A stretch of 64,000 nt of DNA from Talinum fruticosum (Eukaryota > Streptophyta > Magnoliopsida > Caryophyllales > Talinaceae), in NCBI GenBank assembly GCA_021018815.1, contig JAITYX010000055.1, forward strand, positions 3,967,422 to 4,031,421, in the 5' to 3' direction. A program made the translations under genes and the position numbers. The notes beneath the pieces are model-generated. The model did not search any database. It saw only the letters and a list, made by a program, of their open reading frames with translations, and was not told the DNA's origin. This document shows positions 37,501-49,074 of the stretch, one piece after another. Numbering within the stretch: the stretch's first letter is position 1; the number at the start of each line of letters is the position of its first letter.

Positions 37501-38814
37501 ATTGCAGCTTTAATGGAGTTCGGTGTCAGAGAACAGGCAGATGTTGGTAAGCCACCAAACAGTCCTTGAAATCATCTCATTTGATTTAAAAAAAAAAAAA
37601 AAAGGTATCTTGTGTATTTGCTTTACTTTTGTTCTAATTATTTTCTTCTGTTTTCGACACCCCACTAGAAAATTATGTGCAATCAAGCATCATTGAGCCT
37701 GCCATCAAGGGAACATTGAACCTTCTTAGGTCTTGCACGAGATCAAAATCTGTGAAAAGGGTTGTCATGACATCTTCCATTAGCACCATGACAGCCCAGG
37801 ATTTGGATGGCAATTGGATTCCTGTGGTTGATGAATCATGCCAAGTCCGAGTTGATCATGTCTGGAACAACAGAGCTAGTGGGTGGGTATGTATATCAAT
37901 CTAAAATGTAACATAGAAGAAAACTCAATTTTGTCATATATTGCCTAGCCTGTTATTTTCTCCCCTTTTGTTCTTTCAATTTCATCTATATAATCTCCAG
38001 GATGTTTTGTTTTTGTTTTTTTAGGTTTACGTGTTATCAAAACTTCTGTCAGAGGAAGCAGCATTCAAGTTTGCCAATGAGAACGGACTCAATCTTGTCT
38101 CAGTTATAACTCCCACTGTTGCTGGCCCTTTCCTAACATCGACTGTTCCATCCAGTGTTCGAGTCCTGTTGTCACCCATCACAGGTTTGATTCTTCTCAT
38201 TTGAAGACCATTTGCGTCACTTTTGATCGATGGTAGAAATTTTCTGTATATCATTGACAGACTAATCATTGAAAATCGGAAGTGAAAACAAGACATTTGA
38301 ACTGAAACCCAACTTTACAGAAAAACAGCACGCTCATCAAACGTGTTTCGTGTAGGTGACCCTCAGTTCTTCCCAATACTGAATGCTGTGAATAAGCGAA
38401 TGGGGTCAATAGGTTTGGTACACATAGATGACATTTGCAATGCTCACATCTTCCTCATGCGACATCCTAAGGCTCAAGGCCGATTTATGTGCTGCACTCT
38501 CAATTGTCATATCTCTAAACTAGTTCATCTCCTTGCCCAAGCATATCCCTGTGCAAATAAGCAGAGGTGAGTTTTCTTCTTGCCCCCTTTTTCTTCTTCT
38601 AAATATCTCGCAAAAAGTGGTGCCCAGTTTTCTTTGGTCTGATTTGAGTCTTCTGCATTTTTGCAGGATCACTGCTGCAGAAAATGGAGGCATCCCTTCT
38701 GAGATTTCTTCAAAGAAGTTGAAGGATCTGGGGTTTGAGTACAAATATAGCTTAATAGATGTAATAAACCAGACCATAAGGTATTGTATAGAGTGTGGTT
38801 ACCTGCCTTCTTGA
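31518..38814 (+). CDS. DFR/ANR-like NADP-dependent short-chain reductase, one-base frameshift near the start
   Basis: Extended short-chain reductases of this kind reduce carbonyl groups of flavonoid, phenylpropanoid or brassinosteroid-type substrates; the substrate here is unknown. The sequence most resembles the uncharacterised Arabidopsis At4g27250 group, not true DFR. Exons: 31518-31676, 37379-37546, 37669-37886, 38025-38184, 38356-38566, 38667-38814, all GT-AG. The Rossmann glycine motif is [10 protein letters not shown], an arginine after beta-2 (TLRDL) suggests NADPH, and the catalytic YxxxK is YVLSK. The ATG at 31518 (AACCATGG, strong context) is one frame off the Rossmann motif, and no ATG lies in the motif's own frame before the upstream stop at 31485. 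One more G in the G5 run at 31526-31530 joins them (start MEMGGGG) and puts all six exons in phase, 354 aa. Intron 1 is 5,702 bases and contains an antisense gene. Confidence 0.88.
32100..32606. mobile_element. Repeat-like segment in DFR-like intron 1
   Basis: GGTT/CCGG-rich blocks (32100-32235 and 32510-32606) flank AT-rich DNA with a (TA)n tract, and share words such as GACCTAGTTGAA with the window's first 150 bases. The right edge reads GATTGTGCGCACACCTA, a possible hAT-like terminus, but I could not find a matching left end. It is probably an eroded member of a dispersed family. Confidence 0.35.
32247..32271. repeat. (TA)n microsatellite
   Basis: 25 bases of alternating TA inside the repeat-like segment of DFR-like intron 1. 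Confidence 0.9.
34629..34694. repeat. Perfect 14-bp inverted repeat with 38-base loop
   Basis: ATCGAGTCATAAAT at 34629-34642 is matched by ATTTATGACTCGAT at 34681-34694. The flanks also share ATAATTCT directly. It could form a hairpin in intron RNA or be a small transposon relic. No function is apparent. Confidence 0.6.
35467..36150 (-). CDS. Unrecognised 227-aa protein, antisense within DFR-like intron 1
   Basis: I do not recognise this family. The single-exon frame runs from ATG 36150 to a stop at 35467. Residues 1-75 are rich in proline, tyrosine and histidine ([31 protein letters not shown]), a low-complexity composition seen in some RNA-binding or phase-separating proteins. From about residue 130 it is helical and charged ([34 protein letters not shown]), followed by a basic patch ([13 protein letters not shown]) that could be a nuclear localisation signal. 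There is no signal peptide or membrane segment. A TATA box sits 68 bases before the ATG. Its length and structured composition make chance unlikely, but it could be a lineage-specific gene or a retrocopy. Confidence 0.6.
   Translation of the reverse strand: MEQNQSSPQIPYLYQPPNSIPYAYPPQYYDTMATNYAHSLTSSPCYFFLPHYTYANGHYNLHPHYAYLIPRFEAPTTMSPNLDSVQYCYMSPNKAQNNIGNCLQLQEIDPCQSPQVEKQHEGLEDVRKGEKSIDPRVINILEPFRQLYSEQEESLKSVFPGIYSKLSEFFKKVNSLIVEAMNTKEEERSKPGKRLKRSLSLGSPICKNEWFKVRPIDSKGDANYLEG
36218..36226 (-). promoter_or_regulatory. TATA box of the nested antisense gene
   Basis: The minus strand reads TATATATAA here, 68 bases before the ATG at 36150, predicting a leader of about 35-40 bases. This supports independent transcription of the nested gene. 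Confidence 0.45.
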
Positions 38815-41800
38815 GGAGAACATATGTCCTAGAAATTTGTCAAGTAGGCAAAGACCAATATAAGCTAGGGTTGGGTACTCAACTAGTGGAAGTCTCTTAG
38901 GGCTGATGTTAGACATTCGGAATCAATTTCCACTTGTATCAGCTTTTGTGCCCTCTTAACAAAAAGGGGACGGAGCCATAAACGGTAGTACAAGGATATG
39001 GAAACTTGAGTTTGAATAACCCCAGAAAAACAATTGGACACTATGTTGTACTAACTATGGTCACGATGTCAATCTAACGCACTTCACATTTCAGACAAAA
39101 AATTATGACTGTATTTTGGGATTTTTCATACAGAATTCAAATAATTGAATTGGACAAAACTTTATGAACATATTTCTTGATTGATTTGCAATTGGTTTAA
39201 GAACTTTGTCTTTTTTTGATCTGTCAAGTTGTGCTTGTTTTAGTGCCATATGATATCTGTTTCCCAATATTGAAGCATCTGAGTTTTATCATCCCTGCTA
39301 GAATAGACCAACCTTGTAGCTGACAGATGAGAAACAGACATTAATTAGAGGAGAGATAAAGCCCTGAGATTATAGTCTTGAGCATGTCAGTTTGAGCAGT
39401 GGCATAGACTGACAAGCACATTCAAGGGCCCTTAACCTACCCCATATGCACTTAATATACCGTCTTCCTATCTTCATAGATTAACTTACAAATGTATGTC
39501 TTTTCAAAGTTATGTCTATCGAATTTCAATTTCCAACTAAAATACCCGTGTTTTAGGGAGTATTAACCAAATATTTAGACTCGGTCTTTTAAATAAAAAA
39601 TCACATGGACTTATCTAATTAAACCTTAGAATTGTATTCAAGTTTACATAACGTCCCTTCAATTAGGCAAAGAGAGGGACGAGTGGGACAGTGCGGAGTA
39701 CTTGAAATTGACATTAAATTCACCGTACAAATTCTCACTAGTTACCGTAGCACTTACAAGATAAGAAGTGGGCCTAGAGTTAGAGGACGTACAACACAAA
39801 CCGTTACTACTTGTTACTCTCCTCCCAACAAAGTTTTGGCTCCTTGGGCTTGAACCGAAGAATCCAACGTTGGAGGCCGAGGGCCCTACTGATGAAACAC
39901 AAGCCACTTGGCACTCCCACTTGATTTTGTAGTGGTTAGATGGTGTACATTATGAGAGTTGGGGGTGCTTGGAAGAAGGGACCAGAGAGCTTTAAAAGCT
40001 ATTCAGATATAATGTAGCCAACCCAACCCAATCCAGCCACTTCATGTCATAACTAGGTACCTGCTGCCATTGGCTAGCTTTGAAATTGGACCAATACCAA
40101 TTAACTTCACATGAAAATCTGAGGCAGATATGGGGTGCCACTAACCATCATGAGGACCCCTGACCCCTTATCTTTTCAAGTGTTTGCTAGCTGCCCTCTA
40201 AATTGAAAAGTCTAGTGAGGAAACAAACATTTTTACAGCATTTTAGTGATAGATCAAAGGTAAAGGCAATGAAACATCTGTTTTTAAATAACACTTTCAT
40301 GGACCACATGCCCTTTTGTCCTATGATCAATGCAAACTGGTTTGATTCAAAAAAAAATCTTACCTTGGCCACTAGAAAGGCTGAGTCATTTAATACTTGC
40401 ATATGATTCTTTTAAACTTGTCCCCTTCTTTGTCTTGCCTTGAAGTAGTGGTGGCTAAATAAGCAGCTCGATTCAACCCAACTCGACATAAATTTTTACA
40501 ATAACAACTTTCAATGTTAGTCCCGTTAGTGTGAAGTCTGAGAAAATAAGACATAAGCAGTCTTACCTTTGCAATGATCGCTACTCATAAAGAGACCGAT
40601 TCTTGTAAGCATCGAATCCAACAGGAAAATCATATTTTAAATCGTTTTCTGAGATTACAGTATTAGTAACATTGATTCTTCAGCCTGGTCCAGTGGAGGG
40701 GCCAAATGGTAAGGAAGAACATATGAGAGCACATGCATCTCTTCTGCTTGTCTTATATGTCAGTTTCAAAGACTAGCGGCCTTTGGCATTTAATGTTTAA
40801 CTCATTCTATCAAACAGTTGAGCCACATTAAATAATCCATTAATTATACACTATAATCAGAATTAACATAGCCATGAAAGGAAAAAGTATAAAATCAGTT
40901 GTGGTGAAAGGTCCCCAACTTTTTAATGTTTTGAGGCCTTTGACAACTGAGATGCACCCACCAAACAGTCCTGTATTCAGTTCCATGAAGTTGATATCCA
41001 ACCCAACTCTTAACTGTCTTGATCCCACTATTGATGTTGGAATGTCTGCTTTTAGAAAGTAATCTTATGTGCCTTACTCAAAGCCTAATTCCTCTCAATT
41101 GCTGTTGTTTCTTTCGAACCGCCGAAAAAGTTATTAGTTGGAAAATGTTTGACTTCAATTGGATTATAGTAGACATAAGTTAAATGTCGAGCTCTTCTCT
41201 AATTTTACTATAGGCATGTCTATGGTCAATGACTTTCACATTTGTGGTACGATAAAAGTCACAAAAGTAACTCCTTTTTACAGTTTAACTGAGCGGATGA
41301 AAATGCTTATATTGAAACCTTATTAGATGCAACGATGAATGAAAGTCTATGTCGTTATTTTGATTTATAACCCCCCAAAAAAAAAAAATTCTCAACATTA
41401 TTGCATCAATATTCCTATGTCAATGGGTGGATGTGTACTATACGTGTCTTGCGTCACCCTACACAGTTTTCCTTAGATAGTGCATGTTCTCCATAAACTA
41501 TGTTGATTTGTCTAAAATCACGCAAAAATGACAACATGACAGTAACATAGCTAGCAAACTAGCCGTGATTCCAGTTAAAGTAGAATCTAAAAGTGGTCAA
41601 GATATACGCAACCTTATCTATAAAAAGGGACAAACTTATGAAAGTCTTCATGCATATATCCAAATATAGCGTCCAATAAATAATATTGTAAGCTGAACTA
41701 TATATAAGACGATGAAGACAGATGAATAAATCTGTGAAGCATGTTCATTTAACATTTAACACAAATATATAGTTGCCAAGAGCTTATATAACACTCCAAA

Positions 41801-41949
41801 AATCCTTTGTGTGATGAACTGAGCAATGAATGAGTTTTGGCAAGTTCCCTTCCCCTCATCACAAAATTAAACAAAAGGGTGTCAAAACATCAGGATTTTA
41901 CATCTTATGCGGATGTTTTGACTCACAAAATATGCTACAAAACCATCAT
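38815..41949. other. Intergenic region between DFR-like and zinc-finger genes
   Basis: It contains the 3' flanks of both convergent genes. An 82-codon minus-strand ORF (39659-39907) is serine-rich with no recognised domain, and is not called. Otherwise I see nothing. Confidence 0.5.
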
Positions 41950-43231
41950 TTAGGGTTTGCAAATTACCACAAAGCAAGGGAGAAGTGCCCTGGGATTGAG
42001 CAAGTACAGCTCCTCGATGTTTGAATAGAGACCGACTTTCCCAGCTAACGAATCGAACCCAGTTTGCCCAGCAAGCTCTTGCAAGTTCTCCAATCGCCTA
42101 TGAACTCTTCCTGCAATCACTCTGCAAACTATCAATGCCTTCTTCATGGCTGGGTCATCACCAACAAATTCAATGCTTTCAAATGCCCTTCCACTTGTTG
42201 AGGTTGTGAAGACCCCAACTTCACCCTTCTGGGTGAAGAACCCGTGTCTTATGATTCGACAAACGCTACATTTTTCTGAAACACAGAGGCTAGATGACCC
42301 CTCGAGCCCTAAAGAGCAGGCCACGGTGGTGCCATAGAACCTAAGGAGCTCGTTTCCATCAGCAAGGCATCGCGGATGTTTCTTGTTGGGGAGTTTGCTG
42401 GCTTTGATCTTCACTGTTTCTCTGTACTCCTCAAATCGAGCTATTGTTTTCTGGGTATTGTGCACTTTCAACACTCTCTCTATCCTGCCACATTGGTTCT
42501 CCGATTTTGGCAAGCTTGTTCTGCATATTATTTCTACTATTTTCCTCGAGGAATCACCTTCCACGAGCTCAGTAACTGCATTGACAAATGAGGATCAGTT
42601 TATTTTCCAATTTTTGAATGGATTAATAAACATGGATGAATGATTCTTGTCCATAATTGGGTTGCAAGCAATAATGACATTTGATTGTTATGTTAATGTC
42701 AAAATAGAACATATTATGACTTTAATTCTTGGGCTCCTGAGATTACCAGAAACTAAATAGTAACAGAAAAAAAAACTGTAGAAAAAGTGCCACTAGATCA
42801 CATTAAGGAGAAAAGGAAACCTATGCTATGGAAAAGCTAGACACCAAAGGGCACAGCAAAATTAATGCCAAGAAGAAGAATGTCTTGCAATATTTCAACA
42901 CCGCCCTTTTTAACAACTCTACCAAAGCAAGACTATATACATTTTGATCTCGTTAGATCGCGTTATAGCGGGAATAGAATGTCTTGGAATTGAAAGAAGC
43001 TAAAGGAGCTAAATAGTATGTTGGGATAAAAGGTGCAAAACTCAAACATGTGCCTTTTGAATAAAGCAAAAAAAAATAGCTTTTTTGAAAAACAAGGAAA
43101 TCAAGATGATTGTAGGAAGAACTTCACCAAACCCCAAAAAGGACATAAATCTAACGATGTTCTTGAGACTCAATCATGGTGAAGTATGTAGGTCTTCAAT
43201 CGTCAAATGTACGCAGCCTTACCCTTACCAG

Positions 43232-43299
<68 letters not shown>

Positions 43300-44080
43300 G
43301 AGCATTACCAGCATGGTTGGAGAGATGGTGAGATTCAAGGGCATCCCACTTGTTAAATTGCTCCCCACACTTATGGCAATTCAAGTTAGATGAAGAAGAA
43401 CCGTGGGACTCTGTCTCATGTGAGAACCTCTTCTTTGAACCAACCCCACTTCCTCCCCCACCCCCAAAAACAGAGGACCCTTCTCTCTCTAGGTTAAAGG
43501 ACTTCCTTGAAGAAGTACCAGAGGTTTTCCCCACCCCATTTGAAGGAGGGTGGTTGTTGCTGAAGTAGTGCATTGTAGGGTGTCCTCCTGGCCCTGGGGT
43601 CCCTGGCCTCAATGTCCCTACAAATGTTGACCCACCACCACCACCATCATCACCACCACCACTTCCACCACCGCCTCCGCCCCCGCCCGCACCTAACCCA
43701 TCATTGAAACTACCAATACCAGTAATTTTGAGCTCACACTTAGAATTACTCAAAATTACCTCATGGGTAATTGGGTTGAGAAATTCACTGCTACCAATGG
43801 ACCTGGGGCTACAACTTGGGGGTTTCTCAATGTGCCTCTTACTCCCATGAATTACATCCCTAAGATTTGCAATTGACCTTGAACACCCTGACCTTGCTAC
43901 TCTCCTACTTGTCAATATTGTGTTTATATATTTATGATGAAGATGCTTTCTTGATTTTGGATCATGAACATCTGAGGGCTCTGATTTGCAGTGCAAGGAT
44001 TTCTTCAATGAGAACCACACATTTGGTTTGTTCTCCTTACCTTGTCTCCTCCCATTTCTCCCCACTCTATCTGCTTCCAT
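41950..44080 (-). CDS. C2H2 zinc-finger protein with PARP-like C-terminal region
   Basis: Two exons: 44080-43309 and 42575-41950 (GT-AG), 465 aa, close in design to the Arabidopsis At5g54630/At4g27240 group. The start at 44080 (MEADRVGRNGRR) begins a basic N-terminus. A glycine-rich linker (about residues 130-155) follows. One classical finger, C-X2-C-X12-H-X4-H (CHKCGEQFNKW...HHLSNH), sits at about 235-256, right at the exon end. Exon 2 encodes a conserved region starting VTELVEGDSSR, with RFYGTTVACSL and a terminal ELYLLNPRALLPCFVV that resembles the end of a PARP catalytic fold. Whether it binds NAD+ is unknown, and the usual H-Y-E triad is not evident. The protein is likely nuclear; its function is not established. 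The frame is intact, including the G-rich runs. A 64-base GA/CT tract starts 10 bases into the intron, next to the 5' splice site. Confidence 0.9.
43235..43298. repeat. (GA)32 microsatellite at a splice donor
   Basis: 64 uninterrupted bases. On the gene's sense strand it reads as CT and begins 10 bases after the exon 1 donor (GTAATG at 43308-43303). Confidence 0.97.
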
Positions 44081-44785
44081 CTCTTTCTCTCTCTTCTCTC
44101 TTTCTCACTCTAAGCTTGGCTCCCTCACCCAACTGCTCCCTCATTTTCTTCATGAAATTTAATTAGACCCCTCATTTTTCTTCCTTCCCTCCTTCCTATG
44201 CTGTTGTTTTTTCAACAATTTGAAGCTGGAAAATGGAAAGTGCAATAAATGATTTACACAGCCAGGTATAAACTTCTTTGCAGCCAAGCCAGAGCCACTG
44301 GGGAAAATCTCAATCTGAAAAAATTTCCATTTCCATGACCAACAATTATTCCACTCAAAATAGACAGCCAACTACCCAGAAAGCAAAATAATTTTTAAAA
44401 AAATCAAACTTTTTTAACCTTGAACAACCAAGCTCAGCTTCTGTTACATGCAAATTGCAATTTTTCACAGAAGAAACGCAATTTGTTGAAATGGGTATTT
44501 TCTTGATACTTTTTGAAGGAGATAGAGAGAGCAAAACAAAAGTTTCTGGAAAGGGGCAAAATCTATGGAGGTTATATTTCATTGAAAACTGAAGAAATGG
44601 AAGGGAATTCAATGCAGAGACTGGGGTGGAGGGTCTTGGGGGTAATGAAATTAAATGAGAGCATAGTAGGAAAAAATTGAGGGAGATGACTTGCTGAGAG
44701 ACATTAATATGCTAACCGGGCAAAATGAGCAGAAAGAGACGGAGGAGATGAATTGATATTATTTATTTCATTTATTTACTATCAT

Positions 44786-44794
44786 TTGAAATAA
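44786..44794. repeat. Left 9-bp target-site duplication
   Basis: TTGAAATAA, identical to 45900-45908 on the other side of the Mutator-like element. Confidence 0.85.
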
Positions 44795-45899
44795 GGAAAA
44801 ACTTATAACGACCGTCGCTATACGACGATCATCTATAAGATGCATTAATCATGCACCGTATATGTATATCACAATCATCACAATCGTTCATTTTTTTTCA
44901 ATTAATTATTTTTTTAGTTTACAATTCTTTTTTTTCACATTACAATTAAAGATAATATCTTTAAAAATATTATGGATTTTTTTTGGAATATTTTTCTTTT
45001 TGATTAGATTATTTTTTTTTAAATATAGATAATATCTATAAATTAAAAATAATACCGCACAACAAAAAAGAAAAAAACCAAAAATTTTCTAAAATGCTGC
45101 TACTAATACTCGAACACCTAACTTCTCGAAGCAACAAGGTTTCACACTACTTACCCTTTATTTTATTATTTATATATGTCAGAAAAATAAAAGTGCTAAT
45201 CACTCTGCTTCATCTTCATGTCGCGTGGATGGTAACTGCTGTCCAGCCAATCCAGGTGATGCCGTGAATTATTTTCCGCCGCTGGCGAGGAAGGGATCGC
45301 TACGCTGGGGAAGATGGGGTGGTTGCCGCGGGTAAGAAAAGAATGGCAACCCACTTCTTTTCGTCGGAAATTTTAACATCACCGAAATCCATGGAAATCT
45401 CCTCATCCGGCCATGGTTCACTGGCTTTAATGGCGATAACGGTGTTATCTGGTCGGAGATGGCTATCAGGTTTGATCGCTTTCCATCATGTTTCTCCATA
45501 ATTGTGCCATGGATTTTGACGAATTTACAGCAAATTCTTTTCTGATTGGCCGGTGAATTCTTGTCCATCTTCTCGATTTCTAGTCGTATAGCTTCATAAT
45601 AATTCTGTCTTCAAACAATCAAAACGATTTTGTGATTTTGCACATGTTCAACTGCCAGAAGCTGCTGGGAGATTCACAATAGGCGCAGCGAATTACCGAA
45701 AAAATGGTTGGGATAGAAGCATATATAATTAATTATTTTAATTTAATTTTTAAAATATTTAATTAAATTTTTAAAATTTATTTTTAATTTAATTAGAAAA
45801 AAATGAACGGTTGTGATTAATGTGATACACATGTACGGTATGCATTAATGCATCTTACGGTGACTCGTCGTATAGCGACAGATCGTTATAAGTGCATCC
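44795..45899. mobile_element. Mutator-like element with about 105-bp TIRs, possible Pack-MULE
   Basis: The ends are long inverted repeats: GGAAAAACTTATAACG at the left, and GGATGCACTTATAACG as the inverse of the right end. Similarity continues for about 105 bases (shared CGTCGCTATACGACGA-type, AAGATGCATTAAT and CGTTCATTTTTTT words). A perfect 9-bp duplication TTGAAATAA flanks it; 9-bp duplications and long TIRs are the hallmark of Mutator-like elements. The AT-rich subterminal DNA contrasts with a GC-richer core (about 45200-45600) lacking transposase but coding-like on the minus strand, suggesting a captured host gene fragment. It lies upstream of the zinc-finger gene. Confidence 0.88.
45215..45600 (-). 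pseudogene. Possible captured gene fragment inside the Mutator-like element
   Basis: The core is much richer in G+C than the TIRs and has a 99-codon frame on the minus strand (45568-45269). A second frame between about 45480 and 45310 reads as a more natural hydrophilic protein (TVIAIKASEPWPDEEISMDF) ending in WVAILFLPA. Two overlapping frames suggest an indel in a once-coding exon. I do not recognise the donor gene. Confidence 0.4.
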
Positions 45900-45908
45900 T
45901 TGAAATAA
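45900..45908. repeat. Right 9-bp target-site duplication
   Basis: TTGAAATAA, identical to 44786-44794. Confidence 0.85.
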
Positions 45909-48120
45909 AGTATTTTATGAGAAAGTTTTGGAATTCTTGGGAAATTTGTTCTATCAAAAATTACCACAAATAAATTTGCTTTTTCTGCTCAAATATTTAT
46001 AACTTCTAGGCTTTCTTACATGCTCATTGGATTTTTAATTTATTAGTAACATATTTTTAGTGTCAAAATTATAATTAGGTTATTAAATAACGGCAAAATC
46101 AGTGAAATATACCTAGTTTCGACATATTTAATTTTGGTCCCAATATTAATTTAATTTTTAAAAATTATGAGGTTGGTTCAGTTCTGAATCTTATTTTCTA
46201 AAATAATAGCGGAATTTGTAATGGATATTTTTAGTGTAACTTGAAATTGAGAAGCATATTAACTTAATACAGCAGAAGAAAAGAAAATAAAATAAAAGGC
46301 AAAGCCCAGTGTTAAACAGATTTCCTTCTAATCCAACCCCATACCATACCAAATTTTTATTTTATTTTTTAAATAAGAAACTTTTTAGTCGTAAAATGTA
46401 TCTCTTACCCATTTTATTAATAAAACTAATCAATGAAATCTTGATTCAATAGGTACATTAAATCTCAAGTTCGACTACCCATTCTCCTATTACATTGTAC
46501 CGTCATTTGTGATTTATAAAAAAACAGAATTCATTAATGAAATTAAGCAATTATCAACCAACCAACAAAGGAGATGCCCATTCAATAATTTCAATCAGGA
46601 AAACCTCTTTCCCAAAGTATCCAAATGAATAAATTATTGTATTTATGATTTGAGCCTGAAGGTGAAAAATGGAAACTGAAGATATGTCCATGAGCTATTG
46701 AGCCCATCACAATTTAGCCCGTATGTTGGCCCAATATATATCTATGGATATTTGATAGTCTTCTCTGGCCCTTATTCCAGGAAATATCTTATTATTTTTA
46801 AAAAAATGATTTTAAAGGAAGGTCTGTGTATTATGAATAAGGATGTATCTTTTTATCTTGTTAGGACTTCAACAAGGTTCAAGATATGAGAGTTCCTGCT
46901 ATGGTCCATGAAGACAACTTGAGGGGAAAATATAACTTTCTTTAATTGTCTTTTTTTGCATATAATAAATAGGCAATGAAAATAATAAAATTAAAATTAA
47001 AATTATTACATTGGAGGGAGTGTGAGTTAAATAAATTACATGGCTTCAAAACCAAACAAAATACAAATGAAATTAAAACATAAAACTAAAATGCGACGTG
47101 ATTAGATTTAAGCGACCCACCTGTTGAACTAGGGAATTTGATGGAATTTTGGCAGAGTAATAGTAGGTGGTTTGAGAGCTTGAGATACTGAGGTATGTCT
47201 GTGTAGATGAGGAATGTATAGTAAGAAAGCTGTGAATATGAAGTGAGGGTGTATAGTGTAGAATTTGATGTGTATGCAATGTGTCTTTAGGCTCATAAAT
47301 GACCCTGTATATAAAATAGGGTTAGGTTTTAAATTTAATTAGCCACCAAATAAATAGGATAATGCAGCTAAGTAATAAAACAAGTCTTTAAATTTCAGTT
47401 TTTGACTGATTTTGAATGGACAACGGAGAGCAATTGAATTAGTTAAGAGATGTTTTAGAATCGAAACTGGTTTTGAAGAGAAGAACTTGGTCTAGTTCCG
47501 GGTATGGAGATTAAGCTAAGAAAGCTACCCAATTCAGTTCCTTTTTTAAGAAATCCTTTCCATTTCTCTTTTTGGAAACGGCGGGTCACCAAAATTAGAA
47601 ATCGGTCGGGTTTCCAAGAGTAGAAACTGGTTTGATTTGAAATATTCTTTAATTGATGCGAGTTCATTTTACTTTATTTAATTTTATAGATTCTCGAGCA
47701 TACGGATAGATGTGTAAGTCACACATTACTATCATATCGATGTGTAAGTGACATATCACTATTATATAAGTAACTCGGATGAGACACTTAAAAATTGCAC
47801 GGTCGTGTAAGAGGGAATTGATAATGGCTTGTTTGGCAATCGGTTGTTATCTATTAGTTATTAGTTATTTCTATTAAATACTTGACTTAACTGCTTGCAG
47901 TAGTTATTTGAGGAAAAAGATAACTACCAAACTAGTGCAATTAGAAAAGTGTGCTCAAATATCCATTACAAGCTACATTGATCATCTAGTACCTCTATGA
48001 TCGATAACCAAATGTAAATCCCAATATTTTAAACTTTTGCATAAAGGAGGAAATCTACCATCTATCTTTAATGCTTATTTTAGCGAAACTCTTATCAAAT
48101 ACTCCATTATGAGAACAAGT
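45909..48120. other. AT-rich intergenic DNA before the LINE
   Basis: No gene is recognised. A minus-strand 68-codon ORF (47279-47073), rich in serine, histidine and tyrosine, lies just downstream of a TTTTATATA word on that strand but has no known similarity. It may be the 5' part of a decayed gene. Confidence 0.4.
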
Positions 48121-49074
48121 AGTAGTGCTCGAAGAAGAGGATGATCTCTCCTCTCCTGTACCTTCTGCTGGATGATTAGTTGTTGTACTTATTATGGGTT
48201 GTTTTTGGGCTTGTTACTCGTTGGGTTGGTGGACTCTTACTATTCTCTCGTGGGTTTTTCTTTTTCTGTCGCTCGGTTCAATTTCCTTGTTGGATTTTTA
48301 GACTGGTTTCTCTTGTTGTTTTTGGGGTTTGGGTTGGAATTTCATTCATGTTGTAGTTGTTAAGTTTACTTATTTAGTTAATGTTTGTACTACTATGTAT
48401 TGGCAAGATAGTGATAAGATGTATGGTTGGTTTACTTTCTCTCTTGGATCCGGGGATTGTTGCTCTTGTGTACTCTTTTGCTCTTCTCCCTTCTCCATTT
48501 TGGTCTTTCCCTTTTTCTTCTCTCTACTTCCTATTCTGTCTTCTTCCGCACTTTCGTTGTTTATAGTTACTTGCTCGTTGGCTCGTTGTTTTTTCTAGAC
48601 TCTTTTAAGATAGTTGGTTGAGCCTTTTTAGGTCTTGGCTATGTACTTGGCTATTTTCTCGGCTTTGTACCTTTTCTTCTGTTGTTCTAGTTGCCGTGGG
48701 GCTTGGTTGACTAAGTATTTTGGTAGGTTTGGGAACCGGGCTCTTTGGGACTTTAACTATTAGTGTGTGCCTTTACTTCGGGGTGGCTAGGAGTACAGTT
48801 TGATAGGTGGTTGGCATCATTTGGTGCATGATCATGGTTATTGTTTTTATATATTTGCATACGTATGATGTGTATGTAGTTATTATTGTTGAATGTCTTG
48901 TTTGGTCCGGAGGGATGACTAGCCATTGTTGTTACCTTGATTGTTTGTTTTACGGTTTGATTGGTGGTTGTGGCAAATTTGATGTGAAATGGTGCAGTCG
49001 GGGTTTGGAATTATTTTTGGCTTAGCTTAACTCTTGTTTTGGTTTCTTGCATTACTATGGAGGCATGGGATTCT

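Noticed and set aside
39659..39907. 82-codon serine-rich minus-strand ORF
   Set aside because: No promoter, splice context or recognisable domain; likely chance.
43085..43393. ORF with a long RE dipeptide run
   Set aside because: Translation of the GA microsatellite antisense to the zinc-finger gene.
47073..47279. 68-codon minus-strand ORF near a TATA-like word
   Set aside because: Low complexity and unrecognised; not enough to call a gene.
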